From assembly GCA_019155185.1 (NCBI GenBank), contig CM032807.1, positions 1,152,501-1,216,500 of the forward strand: 64,000 nucleotides of DNA. The letters run 5' to 3'. Below, piece after piece: positions 48,561 through 60,870 of this stretch. Position 1 is the stretch's first letter. Each line of letters opens with the position of its first letter. A model generated the notes under the pieces. The model was not told where the DNA came from, searched no databases, and saw only the letters and a program-made list of their open reading frames with translations. Made by a program: the position numbers and the translations under genes. Source of the stretch: Beaufortia kweichowensis. Taxonomy: Eukaryota > Chordata > Actinopteri > Cypriniformes > Gastromyzontidae.

Positions 48561-50050
48561 TTATCAAGTAGGATTGTGTTTTTGTGAAACTAGTCCTTGT
48601 TCGCCCGGGAGTTTATTTATTGGAGTTAACAGCTCATTCAAATGTCCTCTGGGTTTTGCAAAGATTAAAGTAATGTATTGTAGGAGTGATAGCATAATGT
48701 ATACTGTATGAATTTGAGTTTCTAGTCGGAGTTTTGACATGAATGGCCGGTCTAGTCGTATTTACTACAGGGAAGTCGGAGCAAACATGCGCGAGTTTAC
48801 ACGAAAATAGAAATCAAACCCCGAAACATACAGTCTGATTTCTTGTCATTAGGGCTGATCAAATGTAAGTATCTTTATGTTCATTACCCTTATTTCTGAA
48901 AACAAACGTCGGGTTAATAAATTAACTCAAGAACGGTGTAATTCCGCTCTCAAGACACTAGATGGAGGAAAAGTTAAACATTTGAAGAGCTGCATGTTGT
49001 TTCACCATAAGACTGAAATATATTCATTCACACTTAGTAACCTTTAGAAAAGCAGAATAGATATGAGTAAGGTCTCTAACTTTTCCATACTTTTGTCACC
49101 AAAATAGCTTAAACTGTAACTTAATAAAATCAGTCTGATCTATAAAAGCGGAAAAATTCGTTACAAATAAGGGTTTAGGCTGGAGTATATATCAGTATGT
49201 GTGTTTTCTGGGATTCAAACCCTGAAACCCATAATCTTTGTGCTGTTTTCGTCATCTTTGAAGCAGATATGCATTTATGATGAAATTTTGTCCCTTTTAC
49301 AGCTTGATGAACAGAACTGACTGAACAATATCGTTGTGACCTATGAAGAAAATAACATAAGCTTACAGGTTAGTAAACAACATGCGACTGAGTAAATAAT
49401 GACTAATGTTTTCCTGAAATCTACAATCAATGTAGCCTGTGAGGATGTGAAATATTATTGTATTTATGGATGTATGCTGTTTTTTAATTTTGATGTAAAA
49501 TGAGTGAAAGAGAAAATAACAAATGTTGTCAAGCTGAAAACCCATTCTAATAGTAGAATGAAGGCCAGAGCACTTTCTGTTTATGATGTACACAGTGGCC
49601 ACAAGCCGCTGCAATCTATTTTCAAGATAACAGGAAATTTCAAACGTTGCTTCCCGGGTTGGTTGGCATGGAAACGTTCCACATGATTTGTACCTGCTCA
49701 CCACGGCTCCCTGTGAATGCACATGAAGGCACAGTTTTCACAGTCTTTGACCTTTGCACTTATCATTTTTCCACAGAGGCATCAAACGCATGCATCCTGA
49801 AGGAAAACAAAAGGTCTTGTCAGGAGAAATACTTTTAATGTGTAGCTTTGGAAAGATTTGACAAAAACATATATGAGCATTTAATTTCAACCCACTACCG
49901 CTCTGTCTGAACCTCGTATTGTCTTTGTGTCATATGAATTTATGTTTAAAGTCATGTTTTCACCACAAAATCAAGAGAATTGCAGTTTTTCTGATTAGTT
50001 TGTTATTTTTTGTGGTGAATTTTTTATTTTTATTTTGTTGGTTCCTTCCT
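48561..50050. other. intergenic, no gene recognised
   Basis: No coding similarity in the open frames around 49363-49838. No repeat recognised with confidence. Confidence 0.35.
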
Positions 50051-50051
50051 A

Positions 50052-50465
50052 CACTCCTAAAAACAAAGATCATGATGTCATAGAAGAACCATTTTATCCT
50101 GATTAAGGAACCTTAAGGGTCCCATAAGGAACCTTTCATATAGACCATTTCACAATATGTAAACAGCACTGGTCCAAAAGCACTTCCTGTCTCAGTTTTG
50201 TAACACTACACATTGTCAGAACGAAATACAACCAACAGAAAGAACATTTACAATGGAATCAAAATGTTTAACGAACATCTTTAAGGTTCAGTTACCTATG
50301 TGAAATACAGAAAAACTGAAACAGGAAGTGCTTCTGGACCAGTGTTGTTTACATCTTGTGAAATGGTCTATCCAAAGAATCTTTTTGTTTCACAAAAAAG
50401 AAAGTTTTCTTTCAGAAACCTTTGAGTAAACGGCTCTTTGGGGAACCAAAAATGGTTCTTCTGTG
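50052..50465. mobile_element. MITE family B copy interrupted by another MITE
   Basis: The left half carries CATAGAAGAACCATTTT and CATAAGGAACCTTTCAT; the right half carries AAGAAAGTTTTC, GGGGAACCAAAAATGG and TTCTTCTGTGGCA. Between them sits the element at 50141-50370. Confidence 0.65.
50141..50370. mobile_element. nested palindromic MITE with about 50-bp inverted repeats
   Basis: TAGACCATTTCACAATATG at the left end is inverted as CATCTTGTGAAATGGTCTA at the right, and the match continues inward through CACTGGTCC and CACTTCCTGT. TA at each end suggests a TA target duplication (Tc1/mariner-like), not proven. Confidence 0.75.
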
Positions 50466-51725
50466 GCATATTTTTTAGGGTATAGTGGTGTTGTCTAGAT
50501 ATTGTCTGTGTAAAACTTACTGCTGTAAGGTGTTTCTTTACTGGTTTCAAACCAGTATGATGTTCTGCTTTCGAGATGCTTTTCTTCTTTTGAAAGCTGC
50601 ACATGATGTATTTGGATTTTAGAATACATTTCATCTATTTTCTAGTGCAGTACCGACAGTGTCTCAAGGAGGCGCTAGTCTACCAAACACACACTTTTCT
50701 GCCTTCAATATTCAAAGAAATGCTAATAGCTGCACAGAGAGTTAAAGGTGCCGAGCTGATTTCAAACCCGCAGGGCGTTTCTGAACTTCTCTGTTAAAAG
50801 ACACATGCAAATAGGATAGAAGTTAAGAGTCAGTCGCGATAAGACGATCAACTGAGCCAAAGCTAATCGAATATTCCACATCATTTCATGTGCTTAAACG
50901 GAATGAAGAGGAAAGTCAAGGCTACTATAAACCGTCTCTGTTGTGTGTACTTGTATGTTCATATAGTCTATAATTCAGGAAGGGTTTAACGGCTAGAAGC
51001 AGTAAAGTAGAAAATAGCGTAAAAGCATTTTTTTAAAATAATCTGTATTCAATGTATCTGTGAACAAACGGTGAGAAGTAGGTATACAAACTCAATTTCA
51101 CATGTTTGTCATTCTCAGATGAAGTGTGTTTTAATGTTTTGTTCTGTCTCTCTTTTACAGAGAAGATCAATGAAGGACATGAGACGTTCACAAATGACCT
51201 CCAGAAATCTACCTGCAATGCTACAGTACTGTGAAAAGTTTTAAGCACTTCTGTAAAGTTGGGATGCTTTTCAATAATATACTGTCATAAATCGATTTTT
51301 ATGCATTAACTAAAACAAATCAATGTTTGATGAGACAGCTCTGTGTGTTTAAAGCAGATTTTGTCCTATCTCAAGCTTCTTAAAGACACATTTCTTCTGG
51401 ATTTAATTTGTTTCTGTTTTTTCTCTTTCTTTATGTCATAATACACAGACTTGATAATGGGATGGATATAAAAATCACTGGATTATTACAAATAATGGCA
51501 GAAGGAATGTTTGGAAATCTAAACTAGTATTTCCTAGTTCCTAGTTCCACACTACAGCAAAGGTATAAATAACTGACTTAAAACCATTTTTGGGGTGAAG
51601 ATACTGACTTTTGTACAGGTTTAAAGCTGTAGATTAATTTGCTTTGATACGGATTTCACTTATTTTGCATTGTCTTTATTTATGGAAATTTTAGAAGCAT
51701 ATATGTAGTCATTTTTTCATTACAC

Positions 51726-51830
51726 ACTAACAAATTGTGGGTTGTTTTAACCCTTTGTTGGGTCAAATATTCACATCTTTCTAGGTTCATTTAAACCCAA
51801 AGTTGGGTGCATATTTGAACTAGCCATAAA
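51726..51830. repeat. MITE with GGGTTGTTTTAACCC palindromes
   Basis: GTGGGTTGTTTTAACCC, TTGTTGGGTCAAATATT, then TTTAAACCCAAAGTTGGG: the pattern of an abundant cyprinid MITE. Confidence 0.55.
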
Positions 51831-52059
51831 TTGAAACAAGTATTTTTAAGATTGCAGATATTTTGAGATTTTACTGACTACTGTACAGACTTAAACCGAT
51901 AATTCTCCTTCCACCTTTTCTTTGTTCAAATGAATAGTTTTATCAATAGATTTACAGTTCTTTGCTCAATGTTTTCTGCTATTTAATTTTATCCCAAGAT
52001 AAACTTTAAATCTGTCATTTAAATATCAGCACAGGCCATTACAAACCTATCAGCCGAAC

Positions 52060-52210
52060 GCTTTAGTGAAATAAAAGCGGCTTCACACGAGAGCTCGTGT
52101 GTGATTTTTCATTCAGTTGTGATAATGGATGTTCTGTCATGATTACGGCAGAACCCGCTGGAGAACGTTTGCCGTTTCTCTAAGGAGAACTACTGTCACA
52201 CGACTGATAA
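52060..52210. promoter_or_regulatory. candidate non-coding element
   Basis: Unique stretch with GAGAGCTCGTGTGTG, CATTCAGTTGTGATAATGG and GATTACGGCAG. No open frame. Unverified. Confidence 0.2.
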
Positions 52211-52925
52211 ATGAAGTTCAGTTACCAGCACAGTTACTTTTACTTTAATACCCTCCAACCTTCTTTTGTAAGTTTGGTTTTGTGTTTTATAAAATTAAAC
52301 AAAAACAAGACCATGATAGGAATGATATGAGATGAAATGTGCAGTAGATGTGAAGTATTTCACTCTCATCTACAGTAGATCACTCACACAGAGCCGCTTC
52401 TGTATGAAATCATGTTTATTTTTCAGCAGGTATGAGACGGGCGTCTGACGCAGACGGTTTTCAGCTGGCTGGAATGAGATCAGATCAGCGTCTGTGTCCT
52501 TTTCTATCTGTCAGGTTTGGTTCGAGTTGTTTCATTTCAGTTGTCTTTGTCTTACGCGAACTGTCGCGTCTTGTTTCTGACAGACAAACTGAAGCAGGCA
52601 AATTGAAAAGGTCTTTATTCGTGTGTGAATCTAAAGTTCTGTTTCACAGGTGCGTCTCTTTAATTCTAACACGAGTTCAGCCGGTCACATCTGTCCTGAG
52701 TTCATATAACACTACAAGCTTTATGTTCACATGGTATTTGTAAGTATAATATTTGTATTTCAAATCAAGTGTCATGTAAACTGAACACTTTTATTTATTA
52801 TATTATTATTTTGTAGTTTCTGGTGTTTTCTCCAAGTTCACAGATGAAACGCTTCACTATACAAAAAAAATTTATTTATACAAAATAAATTTTTTACACT
52901 AGTTACTGAAGACTTAGTTGTTTCT

Positions 52926-53145
52926 CAGCTAGCAAGGAACGTTCTCAGAACTTTGGTTCTCTAAAGGTTATCAAAATGTTCTTGCAGTAATGTAAGAGCA
53001 TTTTATCAACATAACATTGCTAAACATTATAAAAATGTTGGTATAAAACATTATTCGTGCATTGTTAGTGAGACGTGTAAAAACATTCACAAATAACGTT
53101 TTTGTAGCTTCGTTCTTATAACGTTCTGTTAGCCGGGTGGCCACC
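52926..53145. repeat. MITE starting CAGCTAGCAAGGAACGTTC
   Basis: CAGCTAGC at the left, GTTAGCCGGG at the right, with repeated ACATTATAAAAATG / AACGTT motifs between. Matches the layout of a widespread cyprinid non-autonomous DNA element. Confidence 0.55.
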
Positions 53146-53459
53146 AAACATTACATTATTTGTTATTTTTCAATACTGATACTGAGAAATGATGATATCA
53201 GCCCTGCACCTGTCCTTAGGAAAATAAATCATGATATTATTATAGTAAAAGTAGCAGGTTTGCAGGTTTGTTTTGGTGAATTGATTATCAATTGTATAAC
53301 CTAGTGTACATGGTACGGTTACTGTAGTAAAAACATCAGTAATTTGTGATTTTTACTACAAATAAAATGTGTAAATTTTGTAAATGTTCCCAGTGATATT
53401 TTATCATACAAAATCAGACACACGTTTTTATAAACCACTCGACTGTTGTTTCATGAAAC

Positions 53460-53600
53460 AAATCATACGGTGATTAGCCCATCGAGAATCTCTTGAATAT
53501 TCAGCGTGGAGAGTTAATCTGTCTCATACCCGTGATGGGCATGAGCCGCTGTCATTGATACCCATCAGCATCGCTCCGGGACTCAGAGTAATATTAAGAC
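53460..53600. promoter_or_regulatory. candidate non-coding element
   Basis: Unique stretch (GAGAATCTCTTGAATATTC, TACCCGTGATGGGCATGAG) with no coding similarity. Unverified. Confidence 0.2.
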
Positions 53601-55044
53601 GGAAGTACTGGAGATCAGTGGAAAACACAGACACTGTAGTGAGCGGTATGTGGGAAGATAAACTAATGTAGGTTTTAATCTGGACCTGTTCTGTGTTTTC
53701 TCTGTCTCTTGTGTTTGATGAGTACTTAAACTGTCGATGAGTCATAATTTCATAACCTCCACTGAATAAATGGCCGTTTGCCTAATGTATTTGAATTGCA
53801 AATGGGTTACCGTAGAGAATTCTCGATCCCCGTGCGTTACGTCGTCTCAGAATCATAAGAGTTCAGATATATTGTGCTAATTAATGCTTACCTTGATGTT
53901 TACTGTGTGGAATAAAACAGACCTTCTTGGTGAAGGTTGTAGATTTAATTCCCGTTGGTTTTTCTTACCAGAATCTTCTCCAAAGAGAAGCGAGACTATA
54001 AACGTGGGTTTGGATCTGTTGGGATTTTAGGGGTGTTGCAGAATGCAGAATTACTACTAAATGCAGGTTCAGTTTCATTTGTACAGCGCTTTTCACAGTA
54101 CATGTTGTTTCAGCGAGTCATTAGATCACATACAGCAGCTGTGGATGGAGCTTTAGTGTGACTCAGGATCAAAAGAGACGACCTGTGGCCTGCAAATGTC
54201 ACTCGTAAATGTTAGAACGTGTGGGATGTCTTGTGCTCTCGACGCAGAATGGGGTTCAGTGTTTCATGAGAAACACAATTTGGGTGGTTGCTAAGATGTT
54301 AAATTGTTGATGTCATGTTGCTAGGGTGTTGTTAATTCTTCAAAGTCTCTGCATATGATCAGAGTCATGACCTCAGTGTAAATCTGTGGGATTAACTTGT
54401 TTACTTAATCTGATCAACAAACAAGCTTCATGGTTTCAGATGTTACTCGTGTTTGTAGCTCAAACAGTGTTTAGTCTAATACTGATGCTGTTTAATAATC
54501 TGGACACAAAGCACAAACTGAACAACAGCGTGTGAGGTTTGATGTATTGATCTATATGTAAAAATGTTGAAATAAATTGTAAAAAATATTTGTAATGGAT
54601 ACTTGGTGATTTTGTATTAAAATTAATTCATGATGAATTTAATTTATTAATGGTGCTTTTTATGAAGGGCTAAATTTTTTATATGCAAACTGACTCTTTA
54701 GTCCATTTTGGGTTGAAGTGCATTATACCAGTGTTTTTTTAGTTGTTTTTAGCAGAAAATGTTTAGTCTTCTAATTGTTTTCTTTTGTCTTCTACAGATA
54801 AATCAACAGCATGCAGGTGTGGAGTGATACAAGGCAAGTAAATAACCCCCAAATCTTCATCTGTATGTATTTACTTTCATGTAACTGCAGAATAATCCAA
54901 TAAAAAATAAACAAGGCCAGACACTGACTGCACATTAAATCCAGTATAATGAGCAGGAGATGTTTAGTATAACTGCGTCTGTAGCGGATGGATACATTTA
55001 GTTCCTTAAGGGACACTGGTAAATAATTTTGTTCACATTATTCA

Positions 55045-55320
55045 TGTATGGAAACGGAGGAATTCATTTAATTTCCCATTAATGAAGCATGAATTATTCA
55101 CATGGAATAACCCTGGAGGTGTCACGAAAAATCGTGCGAGTTTATGGTTCCTGCACAACAGGAAGTAGCTGCTCGCTAACGTCGTAATGATAAGCAGACG
55201 CGTGCATGCACGCCGCCATCATTATTCACACTGAACCCGAATACGTTTCCTCCAGGATGTCGCAGGTCATTATCAAGTGAATAATGAGCTGATAGCACCT
55301 CGGTTTTTTGCTCATTTGTA
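55045..55320. promoter_or_regulatory. strong candidate non-coding element
   Basis: Dense in homeodomain cores (CATTTAATTTCCCATTAATG, GAATTATTCAC, CGTAATGATAAGC, CATCATTATTCACAC, GAATAATGAGC), unique in the window and free of repeats. This is the composition expected of a developmental enhancer. Confidence 0.35.
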
Positions 55321-55565
55321 CGGCTGACCGTCATCTCTCCACCTGCATCTAGCAGAATGTGTGCTGACGACAGTAATTGCTGACAAAAATGAAGTGATTT
55401 GTGATATTATGATCTTAAGTGTTGTGGGGGTATAAGTGTAAAAGTGAGGACCGTCACTCGTGTTTATATGGCCGGAGATAGAGCACATAGAACACATAGT
55501 CTAACACCAGCATAATGTTGCAGTCAGTTACATTTACAACTATTTACATTACAACTATTACAATG

Positions 55566-56045
55566 TGATCATCACAGAACTGACCATCATAGTTCTGACC
55601 ATCACAGCTCAGAGCTGACCATCACACGTGACCATCACACATGATCATCACAGATCTGACCATCACACGTGACTATCATAGATCTGACCATCACAGCTCA
55701 GAGCTGACCATCACACGTGACCATCACAGATCTGACCATCACAGATCTGACCATCACACGTGACCATCATAGATCTGACCATCACATCTCAGAGCTGACC
55801 ATCACACGTGATCATCACAGATCTGACCATCACATCTCAGAGCTGACCATTACACGTGACCATCACAGATCTGACCATTACATCTCAGAGCTAATCACAT
55901 CGGAGCTGACCATCACGGACCAGATTTTCACAGGGTTGACCACTACATCTCAGAGCTGACCATCACAGTGATCATCACAGATCTGACCATCACATCTCAG
56001 AGCTAATCACATCGGAGCTGACCATCATGGACCAGATTTTCACAG
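55566..56045. repeat. minisatellite with CACGTG-bearing units
   Basis: Degenerate tandem units built from GACCATCACA, GATCTGACC, CTCAGAGCTGACC and CACACGTGACC, about 20-50 bases each. CACGTG occurs six times (about 55627, 55666, 55712, 55757, 55805, 55854). Repetitive Thr-Ile-Thr-Asp frames across it are artefacts. Confidence 0.9.
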
Positions 56046-56218
56046 GTTTTACATCATCGCAGTCCGGTTCATTCAGCAGTGAATAAAGTTTTCCAGACTG
56101 AATGAAGTATGATTCATGGTTGATTTGCAAAGAAATTATTATAGTGTCAACTTTTATTCTTCACAGTTATTGTAAATGAATGGAAAGTAAACAAAACCTC
56201 AATCATTTCTTCTAGACA
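56046..56218 (+). repeat. 175-bp duplicated segment, copy 1
   Basis: Direct repeat of 57549-57725 with one substitution and a 4-base GAAT indel seen by eye. It abuts the preceding minisatellite. Confidence 0.92.
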
Positions 56219-56749
56219 GATCAATTGCTGAAATTTTCAACATTAATTATGTACTTAATTAGGCTTGAAGCCGAGCGCTTGCCCTCAGGACCTGTGCTGA
56301 CTACCTCTGATTTACACCATATGCTTGCTGAGATATAAGCCTGTGCTTAACTACATACATCATAACTCACAGAAACTGAGCTACTGGAGACACTGGTTCA
56401 GCGCTTTATGAGAACTTGATGTGGTGTGTGCGTGTGTAAAACTCACAACATCATGAGCTGTAAGACGGTTGCTAGGGCTGTATGGTGTGGTTGCTAAGGT
56501 CTTGTGAACGGATGCTGGCATGCTGCTGTCTGGTTGCTAGGTGGGTTGCTGTGAAGTTGATAATTGACCCCCCCAATTAATTAAAATGAGTTTGTGATCT
56601 TTGACATCTGTGCACAGTTTGAGACATTGTTCTTTTAAAACTCTAGGAGACACATGTGTTTTCCATAAATGATCAATCATTGTGTTCGTGTGTCTCATAA
56701 TTGTAATGAAGCAGTTGTTTCACTCAACAATGAAATGTTTTGCATCGTT

Positions 56750-56900
56750 TCAGAATAGATGTGCACATGAAGCCAGTAATTTTCTTCTCTAAAGAAATCT
56801 CATCTGGCTCTTCAATGGCTAATGAATTCATGGCATGTGCCGCAGTGGGCTGGATGCTTTAATCTCCCTGAAATGTGGCTGTGTTTGTGTAACTAACAAA
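56750..56900. promoter_or_regulatory. candidate non-coding element
   Basis: Lies between the two duplicated segments. Unique, with CAATGGCTAATGAATTCATGG in short palindromic form and GGATGCTTTAATCTCC. Unverified. Confidence 0.25.
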
Positions 56901-57548
56901 GCTAAATCTTCATTCGCCACACATAAATAAATAAATGAACTGGAGCACATCACAGCAATGTGAGGATGAGAAAGTAAATTGTCTCCAAAAACCTACCAAA
57001 CAGAAATACTAGTTAGATATCTGCTCATTTTTGGCTTCTGGTTGGTTATGTGAATCCTACAAATATCTTTAAAATAAAAGTTTATGGAGACACAGACAGA
57101 TGAGGTAAAGTCATTCATGAGTTTTCTTGTTCTCATCTTTACATGTTCATTGAAAAGGCCAACAGATAAAACGACGTGTGTCAGCATTATATTGTCGATA
57201 ATAAATAGAAAAAGAAATAATTCAAGATATGCTGGATTTGAGATTTGTGCTTGGAGGGGAGAGAATATTTATTTGCTTTAATGATGGAGGCTTTTATTGA
57301 CTTTTCCAGAAATCTAATAATCTTCCCACAAGCCTGCGAGAATCTCGTAGTGCAATTTTAGATAAATTTATGAAAAGATAAACATTTATAACCTTCCGCA
57401 GTGTCTGTTCTCAACAAACTTCTTTGTTTGAGGCTGGTCTTCGAATGGAAAGAGGTTATTAACCACAATGTCATTTAAAACAAGTTAATAGATCAGTGTT
57501 GTGTGTTGGGCATCGGTCAAGAGTCCTTTCACATGTGGATCCAGATCT

Positions 57549-57725
57549 GTTTTACATCATCGCAGTCCGGTTCATTCAGCAGTGAATAAAGTTTTCCAAA
57601 CTGAATGAATGAAGTATGATTCATGGTTGATTTGCAAAGAAATTATTATAGTGTCAACTTTTATTCTTCACAGTTATTGTAAATGAATGGAAAGTAAACA
57701 AAACCTCAATCATTTCTTCTAGACA
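57549..57725 (+). repeat. 175-bp duplicated segment, copy 2
   Basis: See 56046-56218; the shared part runs from GTTTTACATCATCGCAG to TTCTTCTAGACA. Confidence 0.92.
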
Positions 57726-58659
57726 TCAATGAGACTTCATGGAGTGCAAATGGAAAATATGTGGTTCAAGCCTGTCAAATCCAGTTTCACGTGTGACTCG
57801 GGTAAGTGTTTAAGCAGAATCTCAAGTCAGTTTTTAGATGTCCTCGCTATAAAAACAAGATTGTGTCCTAACCATAGATCTATGATAAATGTCTACAATC
57901 TCTAACCCTCAGAAATGATAAACAGGCTCAAGATTCACTTCTCCAGCATTATAGTTTTTACTTTTATTTATTCCCATCTGAACTGAAAGTAAAGTGCTCA
58001 GGGAAAGTCTCACAGATGCCCTTAAAATAAACTAAAGCTGTACATATAGTTCAACATCAAGTTAAATGACATGACAAGCATATCTAAAAGAAATAATATT
58101 GCTTTAGATGTGTGTCTCAATATCAGAATAATGATGTTAGCAAAGGGAAATGCTTGATTATGGAAACCTCTTGAAATAAAGTTGAAATGAAATATTTTGT
58201 CTTGTTTATAATTGCACACAGGCGCTGGTGTCACGCTGGGATTCCTGTGTGCAGTGGATTCAGGTGGTTTCACATTATAAAGTGCACTTGTTAAAGGCAG
58301 TGCTTACCTGCTGATATTGGATAAGAGGTTGTGTATGTAGAAACTGATCGATAATAGTAAATGAATGCAGAGAAAGACAAACACACCGGTGTAATGAGCA
58401 CAGCAGGGACTGAGCTTATGACCCGATTGATTCATTAACATGTTCTTAGATTCCAGGACAAACATTAGACTGCTATAAGTTTGAGGTTTAATGCGCTGCG
58501 TAGACGCAGTCAACAGAAGATAGATGATCACTACAGTATCTGAATGACAATGAAGAGGATCAACAACACTATTACTGTGTAAATGATACAACATACTAAA
58601 AACTCTTACAGGGTTATCTTAATTTTTACATTTTCTAAGAAAGTATGTGATGCTCGGTT

Positions 58660-59010
58660 GTTGTAAGAGTGTTGTTAGGATGTTTTTGGTGGTTGCTAGG
58701 GTGTTTTTAGGATGTTCTTGGTGGTTGCTAAGATGTTGTGAGTGTTCTTGGTGGTTGCTAGAGTGTTGTTAGGATGTTTTTGGTGGTTGCTAGGGTGTTT
58801 TTTAGGATGTTCTTGGTGGTTGCTAAGATGTTGTGAGTGTTCTTGGTGGTTGCTAGGGTGTTTTTTAGGATGTTCTTGGTGGTTGTTGGAGTGTTGTTAT
58901 GATGTTCTTGGTGGTTGCTAGAGTGTTGTTAGCATGTTTTTGGTGGTTGCTAGGGTGTTTTTTAGGATGTTCTTGGTGGTTGCCAAGGTGTTGTTGGGTG
59001 TGTTTAGAAT
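58660..59010. repeat. GGTGGTTGCTAGGGTG minisatellite
   Basis: About nine degenerate units of TGTTCTTGGTGGTTGCTAGG-type sequence arranged as a higher-order repeat. Open frames over it (Val/Phe/Leu-rich, 58934-59218) are artefacts. Confidence 0.92.
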
Positions 59011-59495
59011 GTTCTTGATGATTTCATGGTGTTTGTTGGTTTTTAGTCTATTGCTAAGTGGACGTATGTCCCATCTAAGTCTTTGTAATATTCTGGTGTT
59101 AAGTTATAGACTTGGGTTCCTCCTTCATTATAACTTTATCTGTTTTTATCATTCACCAGAAAAGTCTGATTACATAAAAGCAGTCTTTCTGGCAATCATT
59201 TATCTCTTCTGGCTTTAAAAGAGTCTAAGGTTTATATCTATTACCAAAAGTATGAGCGAGAATAATGTGCTGTCAGTACTGATGTGTTCTCAGGCAGATT
59301 CGTCCCCATCTGTGATCCAGATCTGAAATATTTTAACAAAAAAAGTCATACTAGAGGAAAAACATTCCCTGGGGATAATCTTCGTTTGACGGCGGCTGAT
59401 AAAAGCTGCATGAGTCAGTCCGCCTCATTCTCACATCACTGGTGAGAGAAACATCATTAACATCCGTAAGCTTGATTCTCTGGGGTCATGATGTA

Positions 59496-59520
59496 CACAC
59501 ACACACACACACACACACAC
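59496..59520. repeat. (CA)n microsatellite
   Basis: Twelve CA units. Confidence 0.95.
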
Positions 59521-60235
59521 GTTCTGTTAACCGAGCACTTCAATTATCCACATGACAGACGAGCCCTTCGGCCTGTTCACACGTACATGAGCTGAAGTTA
59601 GAAACGGGCCGATACTTACCCCCAGATATTACGTTTTAGGTCATTTTAATCACCAAGCATGCTGTTCATATATATCAAATACCTAATACCTATTTTGTTT
59701 TGCAGGTTATCACATACAAAAACAAGTCTACAAGTCATCTTACCCTGGTAAATGTACTTCCTGTGTGCGTCGTGGCTTTAATGATAAACATCATTATAAT
59801 AAAACTACATGGAGTTTTTATGCTTTATAAAGAAAGGTATTAAAATCCACTAGAGCTCGCTAATGAAATGCATGTAACAGTACAGACGAGACGGGTTTGC
59901 AGGGGTCCACAAGTGCTATAGTGAGATATCGGTGAGCTTTTGGTATCGAGATCCTGCCGTGTCTGGATAACTAGGTTTTCATTAACCTTTTCTATGCAGA
60001 GCTAACTAGACAGAGCCATTGATCTGAGAATTAAACACTTTAAATATGCACGTTCATGCGCTTCAGCTTCAGGATGATGAAAATATTACTCAATCCCTTC
60101 ATGGTGGAAGCTCATTTCTATTGAATTGAAGTCACAGTTGTGATTTTTGATGGTGCATTATTGACGTTTAGCCTTTCGTGAGATAACAGTCTTGTGCATC
60201 TACTTTTCCCATCATGCTTATAACTATTTTATGTT

Positions 60236-60410
60236 CTTTGAGAAGTCATCTCTTCTTCATCTGTTGGGTATTATTGCTTCTGGTTTGTGTATTTTAATTA
60301 ACAGAAATCCTACAAAGTACGTTGCCTTTAGGACTTTAGTCAAATATAAGCAGTTGATTCAACGTATTGATAATAAAGACATTCTGTAAGAATTTATATC
60401 ACGTCCATAA
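60236..60410 (-). repeat. interspersed repeat family A, copy 4 (inverted)
   Basis: GTTGGGTATTATTGCTTCT is the reverse complement of the family A core at 3865 and 7932, and homology extends to TTTAGTCAAATATAAGCAG. Confidence 0.65.
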
Positions 60411-60569
60411 TGCTGAAATTTTCCATTTACATATCTAATGCTCCTTGCTCTTTATTCTCTTTATTCTCTTTATTGTAAAGTCTTACTGCGTTCCTTAATA
60501 TGTGAAGATGTGTCCATTTCATTCTTGAATGCAGATCACATTATAATTACAAACTTCCCATGAGGATCT

Positions 60570-60870
60570 TATCATAGGATTTATAACAATCTCCTTTCAA
60601 CGAAAGGCTAAAGGAATAAACGGATGCATAATTGATACGGTAGCAATGGAAAGCTAATGTGCTAATCTAAAATCAGTTTGTTAATGAGGGTATTTGGGTG
60701 ACGACAGTTTCCCTTGAAGTGACAAACGTTTGGCATTACTTTTGTTATTGCCGTGCATGATTGACTGGAAATATAATTATGTTTGATTGAAAGCAGATGT
60801 TGCTGTGAGCGTTGCCTATTGACAGCCGTCACAATTACCATAAAAAGATTCTTAATAAAGGTGTGATTTT
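60570..60870. promoter_or_regulatory. strong candidate non-coding element
   Basis: A unique 300-base stretch rich in ATTA/TAAT cores (GATGCATAATTGATACGG, GCTAATGTGCTAATC, AATATAATTATG, CACAATTACC) with forkhead-like AATAAACGG. No open frame or repeat match. Resembles a deeply conserved enhancer in character. Confidence 0.35.

Noticed and set aside
54780..54840. Exon-like stretch TTCTACAG...GGCAAGTAAAT
   Set aside because: Acceptor and donor-like signals alone, with no coding or transcript evidence; expected often by chance.
56046..57725. LTR retrotransposon with 175-bp terminal repeats
   Set aside because: No TG...CA ends, primer-binding site, polypurine tract or coding region between the copies.
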